Assembly: GCF_024622505.1 (NCBI RefSeq)
Contig: NZ_JANKAS010000001.1
Coordinates: 394,808 to 458,807, forward strand
Source: Irregularibacter muris
GTDB lineage: Bacteria > Bacillota > Clostridia > Eubacteriales > Garciellaceae
Direction of reading: 5' to 3'
DNA length: 64,000 nt
Shown: positions 8,424-17,473 of the stretch, one piece after another
Numbering within the stretch: position 1 is the stretch's first letter
Layout of the letters: every line of letters starts with the position of its first letter
Translations under genes and position numbers: made by a program
Notes under the pieces: generated by a model
What the model saw: only the letters and a program-made list of their open reading frames with translations
Told to the model about the DNA's origin: nothing
Databases searched by the model: none

Positions 8424-8466
8424 AATAAAGAGAGGATCAATTGAATTGATCCTCTCTTTATTTTAT
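8423..8466. terminator. Bidirectional terminator
   Basis: AAATAAAGAGAGGATCAATT and its exact complement AATTGATCCTCTCTTTATTT form a near-perfect palindrome with A and T runs on both sides. It can end both the nitroreductase (+) and the convergent hypothetical gene (-). Confidence 0.88.
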
Positions 8467-8478
8467 GTATATTTATTA

Positions 8479-8901
8479 TTATAAAACATATTGGTTTATT
8501 TGCATTAGCGCTTTGGAATGCACTAGGTTTTTAGGTAATGGCATAATAGGACACTCTTTGAAGTGGCAATCCTTAATCCTGTCAGAGCTTATAAAGGGGA
8601 TAAAGATTTCATTGTCCATTTTCCGTCCATACTCTACCCAAAAAACTTTCCTATTATAGGAGGTAAAGAATATGCATTGTTCATCTCCTTCTTCTAAGGG
8701 CAAGATAAAGGATTCCTCCTCTCCCATAATATTAGAGCTGCTATTGATATCTATTTTTAGTGCAGGAATAGATTGTTCCCAAGCCCAATATCCAAATTTT
8801 TTTATAAAATCTTTAATGTGGATTTCTTCAATATTCCACTCAGCCTGTAGGATATGAGGAAGAAGAAATTTTAACTTCATCTTATGCCTTAAATGACTCA
8901 T
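8479..8901 (-). CDS. Hypothetical protein
   Basis: I do not recognise this protein of about 140 residues. It has no membrane segment, no signal peptide and several aromatic-rich stretches such as FGYWAWEQSIPALKIDIN. Two ATGs occur in tandem (8904, 8901); AGGAGGG lies three and six bases upstream respectively, so 8901 is preferred. It is convergent with the nitroreductase gene and divergent from the DUF421 gene, so it is its own transcript. Plus-strand frames over the same bases are shadows. Confidence 0.65.
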   Translation of the reverse strand: MSHLRHKMKLKFLLPHILQAEWNIEEIHIKDFIKKFGYWAWEQSIPALKIDINSSSNIMGEEESFILPLEEGDEQCIFFTSYNRKVFWVEYGRKMDNEIFIPFISSDRIKDCHFKECPIMPLPKNLVHSKALMQINQYVL

Positions 8902-9066
8902 CATTTTCCCTCCTAATTAATGAATTACTTAAATGTATGTCCCAAAAATGCACAGTATGACAAATACCTAAAAAATACCCATGTATGAATAATAGATTTA
9001 AGGGGAAGTTACTAATAGATATATTGTTGATTTTTCAAATGATTATTTGGGAAAGGATAGGAATAA

Positions 9067-9738
9067 ATGTTAGTTATATTTTTTAGAGTTGTTATATTGT
9101 ATGTACTTGTTGTTCTTGTGGTAAGAATGATGGGGAAAAGGCAGATCGGAGAATTGCAACCCTTTGAATTGGTCATTACTATTTTAATAGCAGAATTAGC
9201 GTCTACACCTATGGAAAATGTTAGTATGCCGCTGATCAATGGGATCATCCCTATTATTACTCTTTTGTTTTTGGAAGCACTGATATCAGCTCTTGTTTTA
9301 AAAAGTGAAAGAGCAAGAAGGATAATCGATGGGACACCTTCCATCATTATGCAAAAGGGAGATTTAATATATGATGAACTAAAAAAACAAAGGATTAATG
9401 TCAATGATTTATTAGAACATTTAAGAAGCCAAGGATATCCTAATCTTCATGAGATAGAGTATATTCTTATTGAACCTGATGGCAACCTGAGTGTCCTTCC
9501 CAAAGCTGAAAATATGCCCCTAACCCTTAAGGATATGAATATAAAGCCAACTTATCACGGGCTTTCGATTACTTTAATAGCCGATGGGATTAGAAGTAAG
9601 AAGAATATGGAAATCACTCAATGTGATGATAGTTGGTTAGACAAGGAATTAGAAAAACAAGGAATTAAAGAGGATAAGGAAGTATTACTAGCCTATGTAG
9701 ATGCACAAAAGAAACTTTACATTCAAAAAAGAAAATAA
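9067..9738 (+). CDS. DUF421 (YetF/YrbG family) membrane protein
   Basis: The protein has membrane helices in its first 80 residues, then the DUF421 core: VRMMGKRQIGELQPFELVIT near the N-terminus, and a soluble C-terminal domain with GTPSIIMQKGDLIYDELKKQ and LRSQGYPNLHEIEYILIEPDG. Relatives (B. subtilis YetF, YdfR, spore protein YrbG/YcaP class) are membrane proteins of unclear function. 223 residues fit the family. Its stop is followed at once by a DUF4363 gene, the usual neighbour in clostridia, which suggests that the two products work together. Confidence 0.88.
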   Translation: MLVIFFRVVILYVLVVLVVRMMGKRQIGELQPFELVITILIAELASTPMENVSMPLINGIIPIITLLFLEALISALVLKSERARRIIDGTPSIIMQKGDLIYDELKKQRINVNDLLEHLRSQGYPNLHEIEYILIEPDGNLSVLPKAENMPLTLKDMNIKPTYHGLSITLIADGIRSKKNMEITQCDDSWLDKELEKQGIKEDKEVLLAYVDAQKKLYIQKRK

Positions 9739-9754
9739 AAAGTAGGTGAAAACA

Positions 9755-10135
9755 ATGCGGATTTTATGGATATCTCTATCCATACTTTGTATTTTTGTTA
9801 TTTTAAGTGTTTATTTTTCTTATTCAATGGAAAAAAACTCAGAGGAAATGTTGGTAATTATTAATGATTTAGAAAAAAAAGTGGTAAAGGAGAACTGGCA
9901 AGGGGCAAAGAAGGTTTTTGATAAGCTTCAGGCAAAATGGGATAAAATATCCCCCCTCTGGAGAATGTTTATTGATCATGATGAAATGGATAAACTAGAG
10001 ATATCTTTAAATAAAGTAAAAGAATTGATTAAAGTAGAAAATAAGGATTTAAGTCGAGTAGAGGTATCCCTAATAAGATTTTTAGTCAGGGACATTTATT
10101 TAAAAGAAAAATTAACTTTAGAAAATATCTTTTAA
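9755..10135 (+). CDS. DUF4363 family protein
   Basis: The 126-residue protein has one N-terminal membrane segment (RILWISLSILCIFVILSVYF) and a helical outer domain with the family pattern ENWQGAKKVFDKLQAKWDKI followed by PLWRMFIDHDEMDKLE. Function is unknown. ATG 9755 is preferred because GTAGGTG lies just upstream; GTG 9746 overlaps it. It is translated from the same transcript as the DUF421 gene, 16 bases away, and the pair ends at one terminator. Confidence 0.82.
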   Translation: MRILWISLSILCIFVILSVYFSYSMEKNSEEMLVIINDLEKKVVKENWQGAKKVFDKLQAKWDKISPLWRMFIDHDEMDKLEISLNKVKELIKVENKDLSRVEVSLIRFLVRDIYLKEKLTLENIF

Positions 10136-10137
10136 AG

Positions 10138-10168
10138 AGGCAATCTATAGTCTATAGATTGCCTTTTG
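10138..10168. terminator. Terminator between convergent genes
   Basis: AGGCAATCTATA (10138-10149) pairs with TATAGATTGCCT (10153-10164) around GTC, followed by TTTT. Confidence 0.85.
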
Positions 10169-10169
10169 A

Positions 10170-10895
10170 TTAAAGAATGGGGATATCTGAAGGAATCTGA
10201 TAGATAACATCCTTTCGTTCCACGATTAGGGAAATCTTCTGTTGAAGTTCTCTATCCTTTTGGATATCCATAACTAATTCTCGTACAGGATTAATGGCTA
10301 CAGGATTGCCTACCATTTTTAGCATGTCATAATCCCCATGGGTATCCCCATAGGCATAACTTTTTTTCATATCAATATCATAAAGAGAAATAAAGTCCTT
10401 AATGGCCTTGGTTTTGCTTCGAGAATCCCACATTTGTCTAATTTCCCCAGTAAAGTTATTATTTTCATCCAACAGGTATTCAGTTCCTTTAAAGTATTTT
10501 ACCTCATATTTTTCGGCCATTTTAGAAAGTAAAAAATCTGGTGCACCTGATATGAAAAATACTAAGTGGTTCTGTTCGTGATGGTAGAGAATTCTATTTC
10601 TTGTAAAACGATAAACCCGCTCTCCTTTGAGTTTAATCACTTGATTAGTAATAAAGTCTAAATAATCTTTATTTAACCCTTTCATGGAATCTAAATATAT
10701 TTTGGAAACCTCTAAAAGATAATCTTCATAGTTTCCATGTCTTTTATCCCAATCTTCAAAAGTTCTTCTTGCTCTTCCATGCCAAATAATAGGGTCCAAT
10801 ACCTCATATTTAATGAGCTTCTTGAAGTGTTCAATCATTAAGGAGTCCCTATATAATGTGCCATCTACATCAAAAAAAGCAGCGGTTTTTCCCAT
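10170..10895 (-). CDS. HAD-superfamily phosphatase (HAD-IB, SerB-like)
   Basis: The 241-residue protein shows all HAD motifs: motif I FFDVDGTLY (nucleophile D9, acid D11), motif II FISGAPDFL, a conserved lysine in RSKTKAIKDF, and motif III/IV YAYGDTHGDYDML followed by GNPVAINP. This is the HAD-IB class, which includes phosphoserine phosphatase and CicA-like enzymes; the substrate is not known. ATG at 10895 is chosen because AGGAAGGG is well spaced from it, whereas the earlier ATG abuts that site and the longest frame (to 10934) has no ribosome site. Confidence 0.85.
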   Translation of the reverse strand: MGKTAAFFDVDGTLYRDSLMIEHFKKLIKYEVLDPIIWHGRARRTFEDWDKRHGNYEDYLLEVSKIYLDSMKGLNKDYLDFITNQVIKLKGERVYRFTRNRILYHHEQNHLVFFISGAPDFLLSKMAEKYEVKYFKGTEYLLDENNNFTGEIRQMWDSRSKTKAIKDFISLYDIDMKKSYAYGDTHGDYDMLKMVGNPVAINPVRELVMDIQKDRELQQKISLIVERKDVIYQIPSDIPIL

Positions 10896-10997
10896 GGACA
10901 TCACCCTTCCTAATTTTAAATGATTGTACCCCATTCATCATAGATTAATCAATAAAAATAATATTATTAAGTAAAAATAAAGTGGAGCATACCCACT

Positions 10998-11219
10998 TTA
11001 ATCAATAGCATCCATAATTTCATCATATAAGCTATCAGCATCATCGGCATATATTAAAGTGTCTTTGACCACAGCATAGGGCATATCAATGCAGTCAGAA
11101 CAATTACCTAAACAAGAGGTAATCATCACTTCATAATTATCTTCTTCTCGCAATCTTCTTGCTGTTTCACCTGTTCCATGAACAAAATTATTTTCGCAAA
11201 ATTTAATGACATAATCCAT
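10998..11219 (-). CDS. DUF1450 family (YuzB-like) protein
   Basis: The 73-residue protein has C8 (IKFCENN) and the motif CLGNCSDC (C36, C40, C43), matching DUF1450/YuzB-type proteins, which look like small thioredoxin-fold or metal-binding proteins of unknown role. ATG 11219 has AAGGAGGGTTG upstream, so the longer frame to 11336 is not needed. It lies 102 bases downstream of the HAD gene start on the same strand and may be transcribed into it. Confidence 0.8.
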   Translation of the reverse strand: MDYVIKFCENNFVHGTGETARRLREEDNYEVMITSCLGNCSDCIDMPYAVVKDTLIYADDADSLYDEIMDAID

Positions 11220-11419
11220 AATCAACCCTCCTTCTAAATTAAAATCTATGTTCATAGTATATTTGAAAAGGATATAATTATACAAAAATTGTAGGTATAT
11301 ATAACGACAATTTCTTATGACCATAATAAAGGACATGTAAAGAAAAAATAATTAAAGTAACCAGAGAATTTTATCAAAGGGGATATAAAGTGAAACTATA
11401 AAAGGAAGCATGCATATAA

Positions 11420-11455
11420 TATAAAACAAAACAATTTAAATTGTTTTGTTTTATA
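11420..11455. repeat. 36-bp perfect palindrome in a 337-base gap (11220-11556)
   Basis: Bases 11420-11437 and 11438-11455 are exact inverted complements, rich in A and T, with AAAACAAAACAATT in the left arm. It stands between divergent transcripts and is not at the end of a plus-strand gene, so its role is unclear (cruciform, operator or leader hairpin of ytxC). The rest of the gap shows nothing else I can name. Confidence 0.55.
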
Positions 11456-11556
11456 CATATGGATGTGTAATAAAAAATAGAAATATATACATTTTCCATA
11501 CTGAATAAAGTCATTTAGCTAACATATACTACTAATATGAAAGGAAGTGAAAAATT

Positions 11557-12468
11557 TTGCATAAACTTTCAATTGGAGATTTAGAAGATGTCAATAAAAT
11601 ATATGATCATATTGAAGAAGAAGTAGACCTGTTAGGAAGAGAATGTATAGAAGTAGATGTGGATATAGATCAAAAAGGGAATATGGAATTAATCACGTGC
11701 AAAATAAGAGAAAATGCCGAATATAGAAAAAATCCATTAGAGGCTTTGAACATATTTAGACATTATATTGCTAATGTCATTGCTGACTATATTATCAATA
11801 TCAAAGAACCCAAAATTTTAGGAAAAATAATAGGACAGCAATATAATTATTTCAATATGGAGGAGAAAAAAAACATATTAAACCTAGCCATTAAATCTTT
11901 AAATGAAAAGGAAGGTTTTTATTTCTCCACTAGTATATATAAAATAGGTAAGAAGGTAAAAATGATTGAAGAGATTGTAGACTATTTAGAAAACTATAAT
12001 GAAATTATCATTGATGGATTTATACGTTTTCGATTGAAAAATTATATCGAAGACTTGAAGGATGCAGTAGACGTCGCAGTAGAAGATTATTTAATGGAAA
12101 GGGAATATAATGAATTTATACGTTTATTACAGTACTTTGTAGACATACAAGAGCCTAAAATACACACTTTACACATTTTAATAGATGAAAGCCACAAATT
12201 TTCTCTTTTAGATGCAAATTATCAAACTATAAAAAATGAATATTTAGAAGAATTGGCAACAGAATTTTTAGATGGAGAAATTAAATATGAGGACTTATTA
12301 ATCAGTTCTTTAATCACCATTGCCCCTACTCGAATTTTTATTCATCATTTAGGTGAGCCCTATAATAAAGAAATTATGGAAACCATTCAAAAAGTATTTG
12401 ACCAAAGAGTAATAATTTGTAGCGGTTGTGATATGTGTATGAATAAGAATATTGTTAAAAAAGACTAG
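11557..12468 (+). CDS. ytxC: Putative sporulation protein YtxC
   Basis: The 303-residue protein resembles YtxC, a soluble protein of unknown function found in endospore formers. Typical parts are EALNIFRHYIANVIADYII and FIRFRLKNYIEDLKDAVDVA, with IHTLHILI in the C-terminal half and a late CSGCDMCM cluster. In B. subtilis ytxC lies directly upstream of thrS; here thrS is second downstream, which supports the call. It starts at TTG 11557, with AAGGAAG upstream, and ends at its own terminator. Confidence 0.85.
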   Translation: MHKLSIGDLEDVNKIYDHIEEEVDLLGRECIEVDVDIDQKGNMELITCKIRENAEYRKNPLEALNIFRHYIANVIADYIINIKEPKILGKIIGQQYNYFNMEEKKNILNLAIKSLNEKEGFYFSTSIYKIGKKVKMIEEIVDYLENYNEIIIDGFIRFRLKNYIEDLKDAVDVAVEDYLMEREYNEFIRLLQYFVDIQEPKIHTLHILIDESHKFSLLDANYQTIKNEYLEELATEFLDGEIKYEDLLISSLITIAPTRIFIHHLGEPYNKEIMETIQKVFDQRVIICSGCDMCMNKNIVKKD

Positions 12469-12481
12469 AAAAGAAAATAAT

Positions 12482-12516
12482 AACCAGAGAATCTATTTTA
12501 AGATCTCTGGTTTTTT
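12482..12516 (+). terminator. Terminator after ytxC
   Basis: AACCAGAGA pairs with TCTCTGGTT (with AATCT/AGAT extending the stem), followed by TTTTTAA. Confidence 0.85.
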
Positions 12517-12589
12517 AATTTATACTCTATATGCTATACTATTAAGATGACAAAAAATTATTAGACTTATGAGTATGGGAGGAAAATAA

Positions 12590-13189
12590 ATGTGGATAAA
12601 TATGGCTATCCTATCAATTATCGGTGCTCTAATTGGGTGGATCACTAATGTCTTAGCGATTAAATTGATGTTCAGACCTATACAAGCATTTAAAATTCCT
12701 AGAATAGGCTATGAAATTCAAGGCCTAATTCCTAAAAGAAGGAAAGATGTAGCTAAAAGTATAGGAGAAACAGTGGAAAAAGAGCTCATATCCATTGAAG
12801 AGATACTAGAACGTATGTTGGAAAGTCAAAATAAAAATGATATGCTTTTTACCATTAAAACCAAAATTAATGAGGTAATTACTCAAAAATTACCTTCAAT
12901 CTTACCTAAGTCATTAAAAGAAATGATTATCCATTATGTGAATAACATGATTGATGAGGAGGCAGATTCCTTTATTGATCAAATGATTGATAAATTGACC
13001 CATAAGGCAACAACCTCAGTAAAGATTGGTGAAATGGTGGAACAAAAAATAAATGAATTTGATCTTTTAAAATTAGAAGAAATCATTATTAGCATTGCTC
13101 AAAAAGAATTAAAGCATATTGAATATATAGGGGCTATACTGGGTTTTTTTATAGGCGTAGTACAGGCATTAATTATTTATGTGATATAG
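12590..13189 (+). CDS. DUF445 family membrane protein
   Basis: The 199-residue protein has an N-terminal membrane segment with the DUF445 signature IGWITNVLAIKLMFRPIQAF followed by GLIPKRRKDVAKSIGETVE, a long helical middle, and a C-terminal membrane segment (YIGAILGFFIGVVQALII). This is the YheB/YtxB-like form; function unknown. Its ribosome site is GGGAGGAAA before ATG 12590. The stop is followed 11 bases later by the thrS promoter. Confidence 0.85.
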   Translation: MWINMAILSIIGALIGWITNVLAIKLMFRPIQAFKIPRIGYEIQGLIPKRRKDVAKSIGETVEKELISIEEILERMLESQNKNDMLFTIKTKINEVITQKLPSILPKSLKEMIIHYVNNMIDEEADSFIDQMIDKLTHKATTSVKIGEMVEQKINEFDLLKLEEIIISIAQKELKHIEYIGAILGFFIGVVQALIIYVI

Positions 13190-13200
13190 GTATGATACTC

Positions 13201-13229
13201 TTGACAAATGAGAAGAATAAGTATATAAT
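13201..13229 (+). promoter_or_regulatory. Promoter of the thrS T-box transcript
   Basis: TTGACA (13201-13206), a 17-base spacer and TATAAT (13224-13229): a consensus vegetative promoter. Confidence 0.9.
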
Positions 13230-13235
13230 GACTTA

Positions 13236-13480
13236 AAATTCCAAAATGAAAAGTATGGATAAGGAAGAGTAAACAAGTCCCAGTATTTAGAGAGGAAGTA
13301 CAGTTGCTGAAAGTATTTCTATACATGGTTTGTTGGAAACCACCTTTGAACTGTTTTACTGAAAATATTAAAGTAAGTAAAGCCGGTGACTCCGTTATAG
13401 TCTTCAAGGGGATAAATATCAACTTGGGTGGAACCACGGGTAAAAACTCGTCCCATATATGGGGCGAGTTTTATGTTTTT
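13236..13480 (+). promoter_or_regulatory. T-box riboswitch, threonine-specific
   Basis: The leader shows the stem I elements AGAGAGGAAGTA and GTTGCTGAAAG, then GAA followed by ACC and A at 13336-13342; ACC (13339-13341) is a threonine codon placed as the specifier. The T-box GGGTGGAACCACGGG lies at 13426-13440. The competing terminator AAAACTCG...CGAGTTTT (13443-13472) is followed by a T-rich tract. Uncharged tRNA-Thr should stabilise the antiterminator and raise thrS expression. Confidence 0.93.
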
Positions 13481-13574
13481 TGATCGAAAAAATTATTCTT
13501 TCTAATTAAAGATTCAATTTCCTACTACAAGGGATACAAAACTTTTAAAATGCAGATGAAAGGAAGGAATGTCA

Positions 13575-15482
13575 ATGATTAAAGTAAGATTAAAGGATGA
13601 AAGTATAAAAGAATATCCTAAAAATACTACTGTCTTAGAAATAGCCCAAGATATTAGTAGTGGATTAGCAAGAGTGGCTTTAGCAGGAGAAGTAAATGGT
13701 AAGGTAGTTGACTTGCGTACACCTATTACAGAAAATGTAGATCTAAATATTTTGACTTTTGATGACCAAGGAGGTAAATTAGCTTTTTGGCATAGTACAA
13801 CGCATATTATGGCCCAAGCAGTTACAAGATTATTTCCAAATGCAAAGTTGGCGATTGGTCCTGCCATTGACAATGGTTTTTATTATGATTTTGATATGGA
13901 TAGACCTTTTACTCCTGAAGATTTAGAAAATATAGAGAAGGAAATGAAGAAAATAGTAAAAGAAGATTTAGCGATTGAAAGATTTGTTTTATCAAGAAAT
14001 GAAGCCTTAGAACTTGTGAAAGAAAAAAATGCAGATTATAAAGTGGAGCTCATTAATGACTTGTCAGAGGATGAAACCATATCCTTTTATAAACAAGGGG
14101 AATTTGTGGACCTTTGTGCAGGCCCCCATATTATTTCAACAGGAAAGGTGAAAGCCTTTAAACTGCTAAGCATTGCGGGTGCTTATTGGAGGGGGAATGA
14201 AAAGAATAAGATGTTACAAAGGATTTATGGCATTTCTTTCTTGAAGAAAAGTCAATTGGAGGAATATCTAGATAAATTAGAAGAAGCTAAAAAAAGAGAC
14301 CATAGAAAAATAGGTAGAGAGTTAGATTTATTTTCAATTCAAGAAGAGGGACCTGGTTTTCCATTCTTTCACCCTAATGGTATGATTATCCGTAATGAGT
14401 TAGAAAATTTCTGGAGAAGAGAACATGAAAAAAGGGATTACTATGAGATAAAAACTCCGATTATCCTAAATCAAGAATTATGGCAACGCTCTGGTCATTG
14501 GGATCATTATAAAGACAATATGTATTTTACAGAAATAGATGGAGAAGGTTATGCGGTAAAGCCAATGAACTGCCCAGGTAGCCTATTGGTCTATAGAAGA
14601 AAAATGCATTCCTATAGAGATTTACCTTTAAGAATGGGTGAATTGGGCTTAGTGCATCGTCATGAAATGTCCGGCGCTTTACATGGTTTAATGAGGGTAA
14701 GAACCTTTACTCAAGATGATGCCCATATTTTCATGACCCCTGAGCAAATAAAAGAAGAAATATTAGGAGTTATTGATTTAACCGACTATATTTACAATAT
14801 TTTTGGATTTAAATATCATGTAGAACTTTCTACTAGACCAGAGGATTCTATGGGATCTGATGAGGCCTGGGAAGCAGCTACAAATGCTCTTAAAGATGCA
14901 TTAGATGAGAAGGGTATGGATTATAAAATAAACGAGGGAGATGGCGCTTTCTATGGTCCTAAGATTGACTTCCATCTAGAAGATAGTATTGGTAGAACTT
15001 GGCAATGTGGTACTATTCAGTTAGACTTCCAAATGCCTGAAAGATTTGATTTGACGTATATTGGAGCGGATGGAGAAAAACATCGCCCAGTAATGATACA
15101 TCGAGTTATTTTCGGTAGTATAGAACGATTTATCGGAATCCTTACTGAGCACTTTGCGGGTGCATTCCCTACTTGGCTATCTCCAGTACAGGTAAAAATT
15201 ATTCCGATCACTGACAGACATCATGATTATGCCCAAGAACTTTCTAATAAATTTAGAAATGAAAATATTAGGATAGAAGTGGATTATAGAAACGAAAAAA
15301 TCGGATATAAGATTAGAGAAGCGCAAATGCATAGAGTTCCCTATATGTTAATTGTTGGAGACAAGGAAATTGAAAATGGAGAAGTAGCGGTTAGATCTAG
15401 GAAAAATGGAGATTTAGGTAGTGTTGGAACCGATGAATTCATAGCCAAAATAATAGAAGAAATAAATAACAAGACCTGCTAA
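13575..15482 (+). CDS. thrS: Threonyl-tRNA synthetase
   Basis: ThrRS charges tRNA-Thr. In order: TGS domain (1-61, starts MIKVRLKDESIKEYP), SAD editing domain with HSTTHIMAQAV, the class II catalytic core, and the C-terminal anticodon-binding domain. The zinc ligands match the family: C333 (MNCPGS), H384 (DDAHIF) and H509 (IHRVIFGS). Motif 2 is near MGELGLVHRHEMSGALHGL. Length 635 residues. ATG 13575 is chosen over ATG 13569, which touches the AGGAAGG ribosome site. Expression is under the T-box leader. Confidence 0.97.
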   Translation: MIKVRLKDESIKEYPKNTTVLEIAQDISSGLARVALAGEVNGKVVDLRTPITENVDLNILTFDDQGGKLAFWHSTTHIMAQAVTRLFPNAKLAIGPAIDNGFYYDFDMDRPFTPEDLENIEKEMKKIVKEDLAIERFVLSRNEALELVKEKNADYKVELINDLSEDETISFYKQGEFVDLCAGPHIISTGKVKAFKLLSIAGAYWRGNEKNKMLQRIYGISFLKKSQLEEYLDKLEEAKKRDHRKIGRELDLFSIQEEGPGFPFFHPNGMIIRNELENFWRREHEKRDYYEIKTPIILNQELWQRSGHWDHYKDNMYFTEIDGEGYAVKPMNCPGSLLVYRRKMHSYRDLPLRMGELGLVHRHEMSGALHGLMRVRTFTQDDAHIFMTPEQIKEEILGVIDLTDYIYNIFGFKYHVELSTRPEDSMGSDEAWEAATNALKDALDEKGMDYKINEGDGAFYGPKIDFHLEDSIGRTWQCGTIQLDFQMPERFDLTYIGADGEKHRPVMIHRVIFGSIERFIGILTEHFAGAFPTWLSPVQVKIIPITDRHHDYAQELSNKFRNENIRIEVDYRNEKIGYKIREAQMHRVPYMLIVGDKEIENGEVAVRSRKNGDLGSVGTDEFIAKIIEEINNKTC

Positions 15483-15483
15483 A

Positions 15484-15530
15484 GAAAAAATCCTAAAGTT
15501 GAGTTTTAACTCACCTTTAGGATTTTTTCT
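15484..15530. terminator. Bidirectional terminator, thrS / ftsH-like
   Basis: AAAAAATCCTAAAG and CTTTAGGATTTTTT enclose an inner GAGTTTTAACTC hairpin. A and T tracts on both sides let it end both convergent genes; it extends into the last codons of the minus-strand gene. Confidence 0.88.
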
Positions 15531-17023
15531 AATTCCTTTCCAGTAATGGTTTCTTCTAATAACAATCTACTGGAAATAGAATGAAGAAAGTCAATGTTTT
15601 TTAAAATGATCTTCTTAGACTCCTGATAACAGGATTCAATAATTGAATTTACTTCTTTGTTAATAAAGTTTCCATAGCCTGATAGATTGTTGTTACTGAA
15701 AGTTCTATTGCCCAAACTACTCATTCCATATTCACAAACCATCTGGTGGGCAATTTCTGTAGCCTTTGTTAAATCATTCTGTGCCCCTGTGGAAATTTCA
15801 TTAAATATGATCTCTTCGGCAGCTCGACCCGCTAAGAGAGTTTGAATTTTTTCACATAATTCTTTTTTAGTAATTAAAAATTTATCTTCACTGGAAGCAT
15901 TTAATACAAACCCAAGGGCTTGACCATGGGGAACAATAGAGATTTTCTCGATTAAATCATTGTTTAGAACTCTTCCCACTAGGGCATGACCTGACTCATG
16001 ATAGGCTACGATTTTTCTTTCTTTTTCTGAGATAACTGCATTTTTATTTTTTAGACCGGCTACCACTCTTTCAATTGCTAGGTTAAACTGCTCAGGTCCA
16101 ATAGTCGCCAGATTTTCCCTTACAGCGAAAATAGCAGCTTCATTGACAATGTTGGCCAGGTGAGCTCCTGACATGCCGTGGGTTTTACGGGCAATATCTT
16201 TTATATTTACTTTCTTATCTAAGGGTTTATTTCTTAAATGCACTTTGAGAATTTCTTCCCTTGACTTTACATTAGGGTTGCCAATGTAAATATGTCTATC
16301 AAAACGTCCTGGTCTAAGCAGGGCTTCATCTAGGAGTTCAAGGCGATTAGTAGCTCCAATAACGATGACGTTATCATAACGATTAAATCCGTCCAATTCC
16401 ACCAATAACTGATTTAAAGTTTGATCTCGCTCACTATTATTATCAGAGCTTCTGGAAACCCCAATAGCATCCATTTCATCAATAAAGATAACGCAAGGCG
16501 CCTGTTTTTTAGCCTTTTCAAATAAAGAACGAATTCGACTGGCTCCAACACCTACATATTTTTCTACAAATTCAGAACCACTAGCATAGATAAAACCTGC
16601 TTCTGTTTCACCTGATATTGCTGAGGCAATTAAAGTTTTACCGGTGCCAGGTGGCCCGTGAAACATTATACCCTTTGGAATTTTTGCCCCCATCTTATCA
16701 TACTTTTCTGGGTTTTTTATGAAATCAGCAATTTCCTTTAGGTCATCTTTAACTTCATCTAACCCGGCAACATCGTCAAAATATACTTTTTGCTGGTTGT
16801 TGCCTTCTTTTTTTTCTTCTTGACGAAGAGAAGTAGCTGGCATTAATTCTGGCTGCTTATCCATTTTTCGGATAAAAGTGTAAAAACCTATAGTCGTAGA
16901 CGCAAAAAGAAATTTTGAGAAAATAGAGGAACGGGAATAAACCTTTCCTAAATTTAAAATAGATGCTATGGACAAAATAAGGGATAGAACAAATAAAGTA
17001 AATAATATTCTTTTTTTTATCAT
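15506..17023 (-). CDS. Compact FtsH-like membrane AAA+ zinc metalloprotease
   Basis: FtsH proteases extract and degrade membrane and soluble proteins. This 505-residue homologue has two closely spaced hydrophobic segments (about 5-25 and 34-51) with almost no outer loop. The AAA+ domain carries Walker A GPPGTGKT (123-130), Walker B VIFIDE (178-183) and the second region of homology [20 protein letters not shown]. The M41 protease domain has YHESGH (H342, E343, H346) and the third ligand region TGAQNDL (D416). All catalytic residues are present, so it should be active. It lacks the roughly 70-residue outer domain of housekeeping FtsH and is shorter than the usual 600-650 residues, so it is probably a second paralogue. 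ATG 17023 has GGGTGGTGAT upstream. Confidence 0.88.
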   Translation of the reverse strand: MIKKRILFTLFVLSLILSIASILNLGKVYSRSSIFSKFLFASTTIGFYTFIRKMDKQPELMPATSLRQEEKKEGNNQQKVYFDDVAGLDEVKDDLKEIADFIKNPEKYDKMGAKIPKGIMFHGPPGTGKTLIASAISGETEAGFIYASGSEFVEKYVGVGASRIRSLFEKAKKQAPCVIFIDEMDAIGVSRSSDNNSERDQTLNQLLVELDGFNRYDNVIVIGATNRLELLDEALLRPGRFDRHIYIGNPNVKSREEILKVHLRNKPLDKKVNIKDIARKTHGMSGAHLANIVNEAAIFAVRENLATIGPEQFNLAIERVVAGLKNKNAVISEKERKIVAYHESGHALVGRVLNNDLIEKISIVPHGQALGFVLNASSEDKFLITKKELCEKIQTLLAGRAAEEIIFNEISTGAQNDLTKATEIAHQMVCEYGMSSLGNRTFSNNNLSGYGNFINKEVNSIIESCYQESKKIILKNIDFLHSISSRLLLEETITGKELEKILKVS

Positions 17024-17180
17024 TATTATCACCACCCAGGATTTACTTTTCTGTATATCTATTTTTAGCAATAAACCCAATAAACATTTAAGATTTTGCA
17101 AAATAATTAAAGGTAATTTTATCAAGTAAATAAAATTTATAAATCGACACTGAGAATGTGAAAAAAATCAATATAGAAAC

Positions 17181-17209
17181 TTGACGATAGATGGAACCTG
17201 TGCTATACT
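17181..17209 (+). promoter_or_regulatory. Promoter of infC operon
   Basis: TTGACG (17181-17186), a 17-base spacer and TATACT (17204-17209). Confidence 0.85.
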
Positions 17210-17215
17210 ATTTGT

Positions 17216-17355
17216 GGAAAAGAAAGTAGAAGATTCCACTTCTCACCTTATGGTATATTGATTTGCTATTAAGGTTAATATGAGCTCGTGACCAATTATA
17301 ATGTTGTGGAGAGTTTAATATTACAGGTGGAATTTATGTCCAGCTGTTTTTTTTT
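17216..17355 (+). promoter_or_regulatory. L20-type autoregulatory leader of infC-rpmI-rplT
   Basis: The leader contains GATTCCACTTCTCACC (from about 17231), the conserved motif of Firmicutes L20 leaders, and ends in an attenuator: ACAG and TGGA pairing with TCCA and CTGT (about 17323-17346), followed by nine T residues. Ribosomal protein L20 is known to promote termination here when in excess; action in this organism is inferred. Confidence 0.85.
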
Positions 17356-17361
17356 ATGGAG

Positions 17362-17438
17362 TAGAAAGTTCATCTTGTTGGCAAGGGACTAAGCTTTCTT
17401 ATTTTACTAGAATAGCGATAGTCGCTTTTCTATGTTAT
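17362..17438 (+). repeat. Structured repeat element, copy 1
   Basis: This ~77-base stretch between the attenuator and infC is clearly related (roughly 70% by eye) to 49467-49543. Shared blocks are TTCATCT, AAGGGA, TAAGCTTT and ACTAG. The closing stem AGAAAG/CTTTCT here is AGAAAA/TTTTCT in the other copy, a compensatory change that points to a conserved RNA structure. I recognise no named family. Confidence 0.55.
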
Positions 17439-17473
17439 TGTGATTGGTGGAAAATTTTAGGAGGTGAACAAAT

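Noticed and set aside
8465..8857. Two plus-strand frames over the hypothetical minus-strand gene
   Set aside because: No ribosome sites, and both lie inside a well-supported minus-strand gene downstream of a terminator.
10896..10934. Longer N-terminus of the HAD phosphatase
   Set aside because: The extra residues precede the ribosome site AGGAAGGG and the HAD domain starts right after the internal ATG at 10895.
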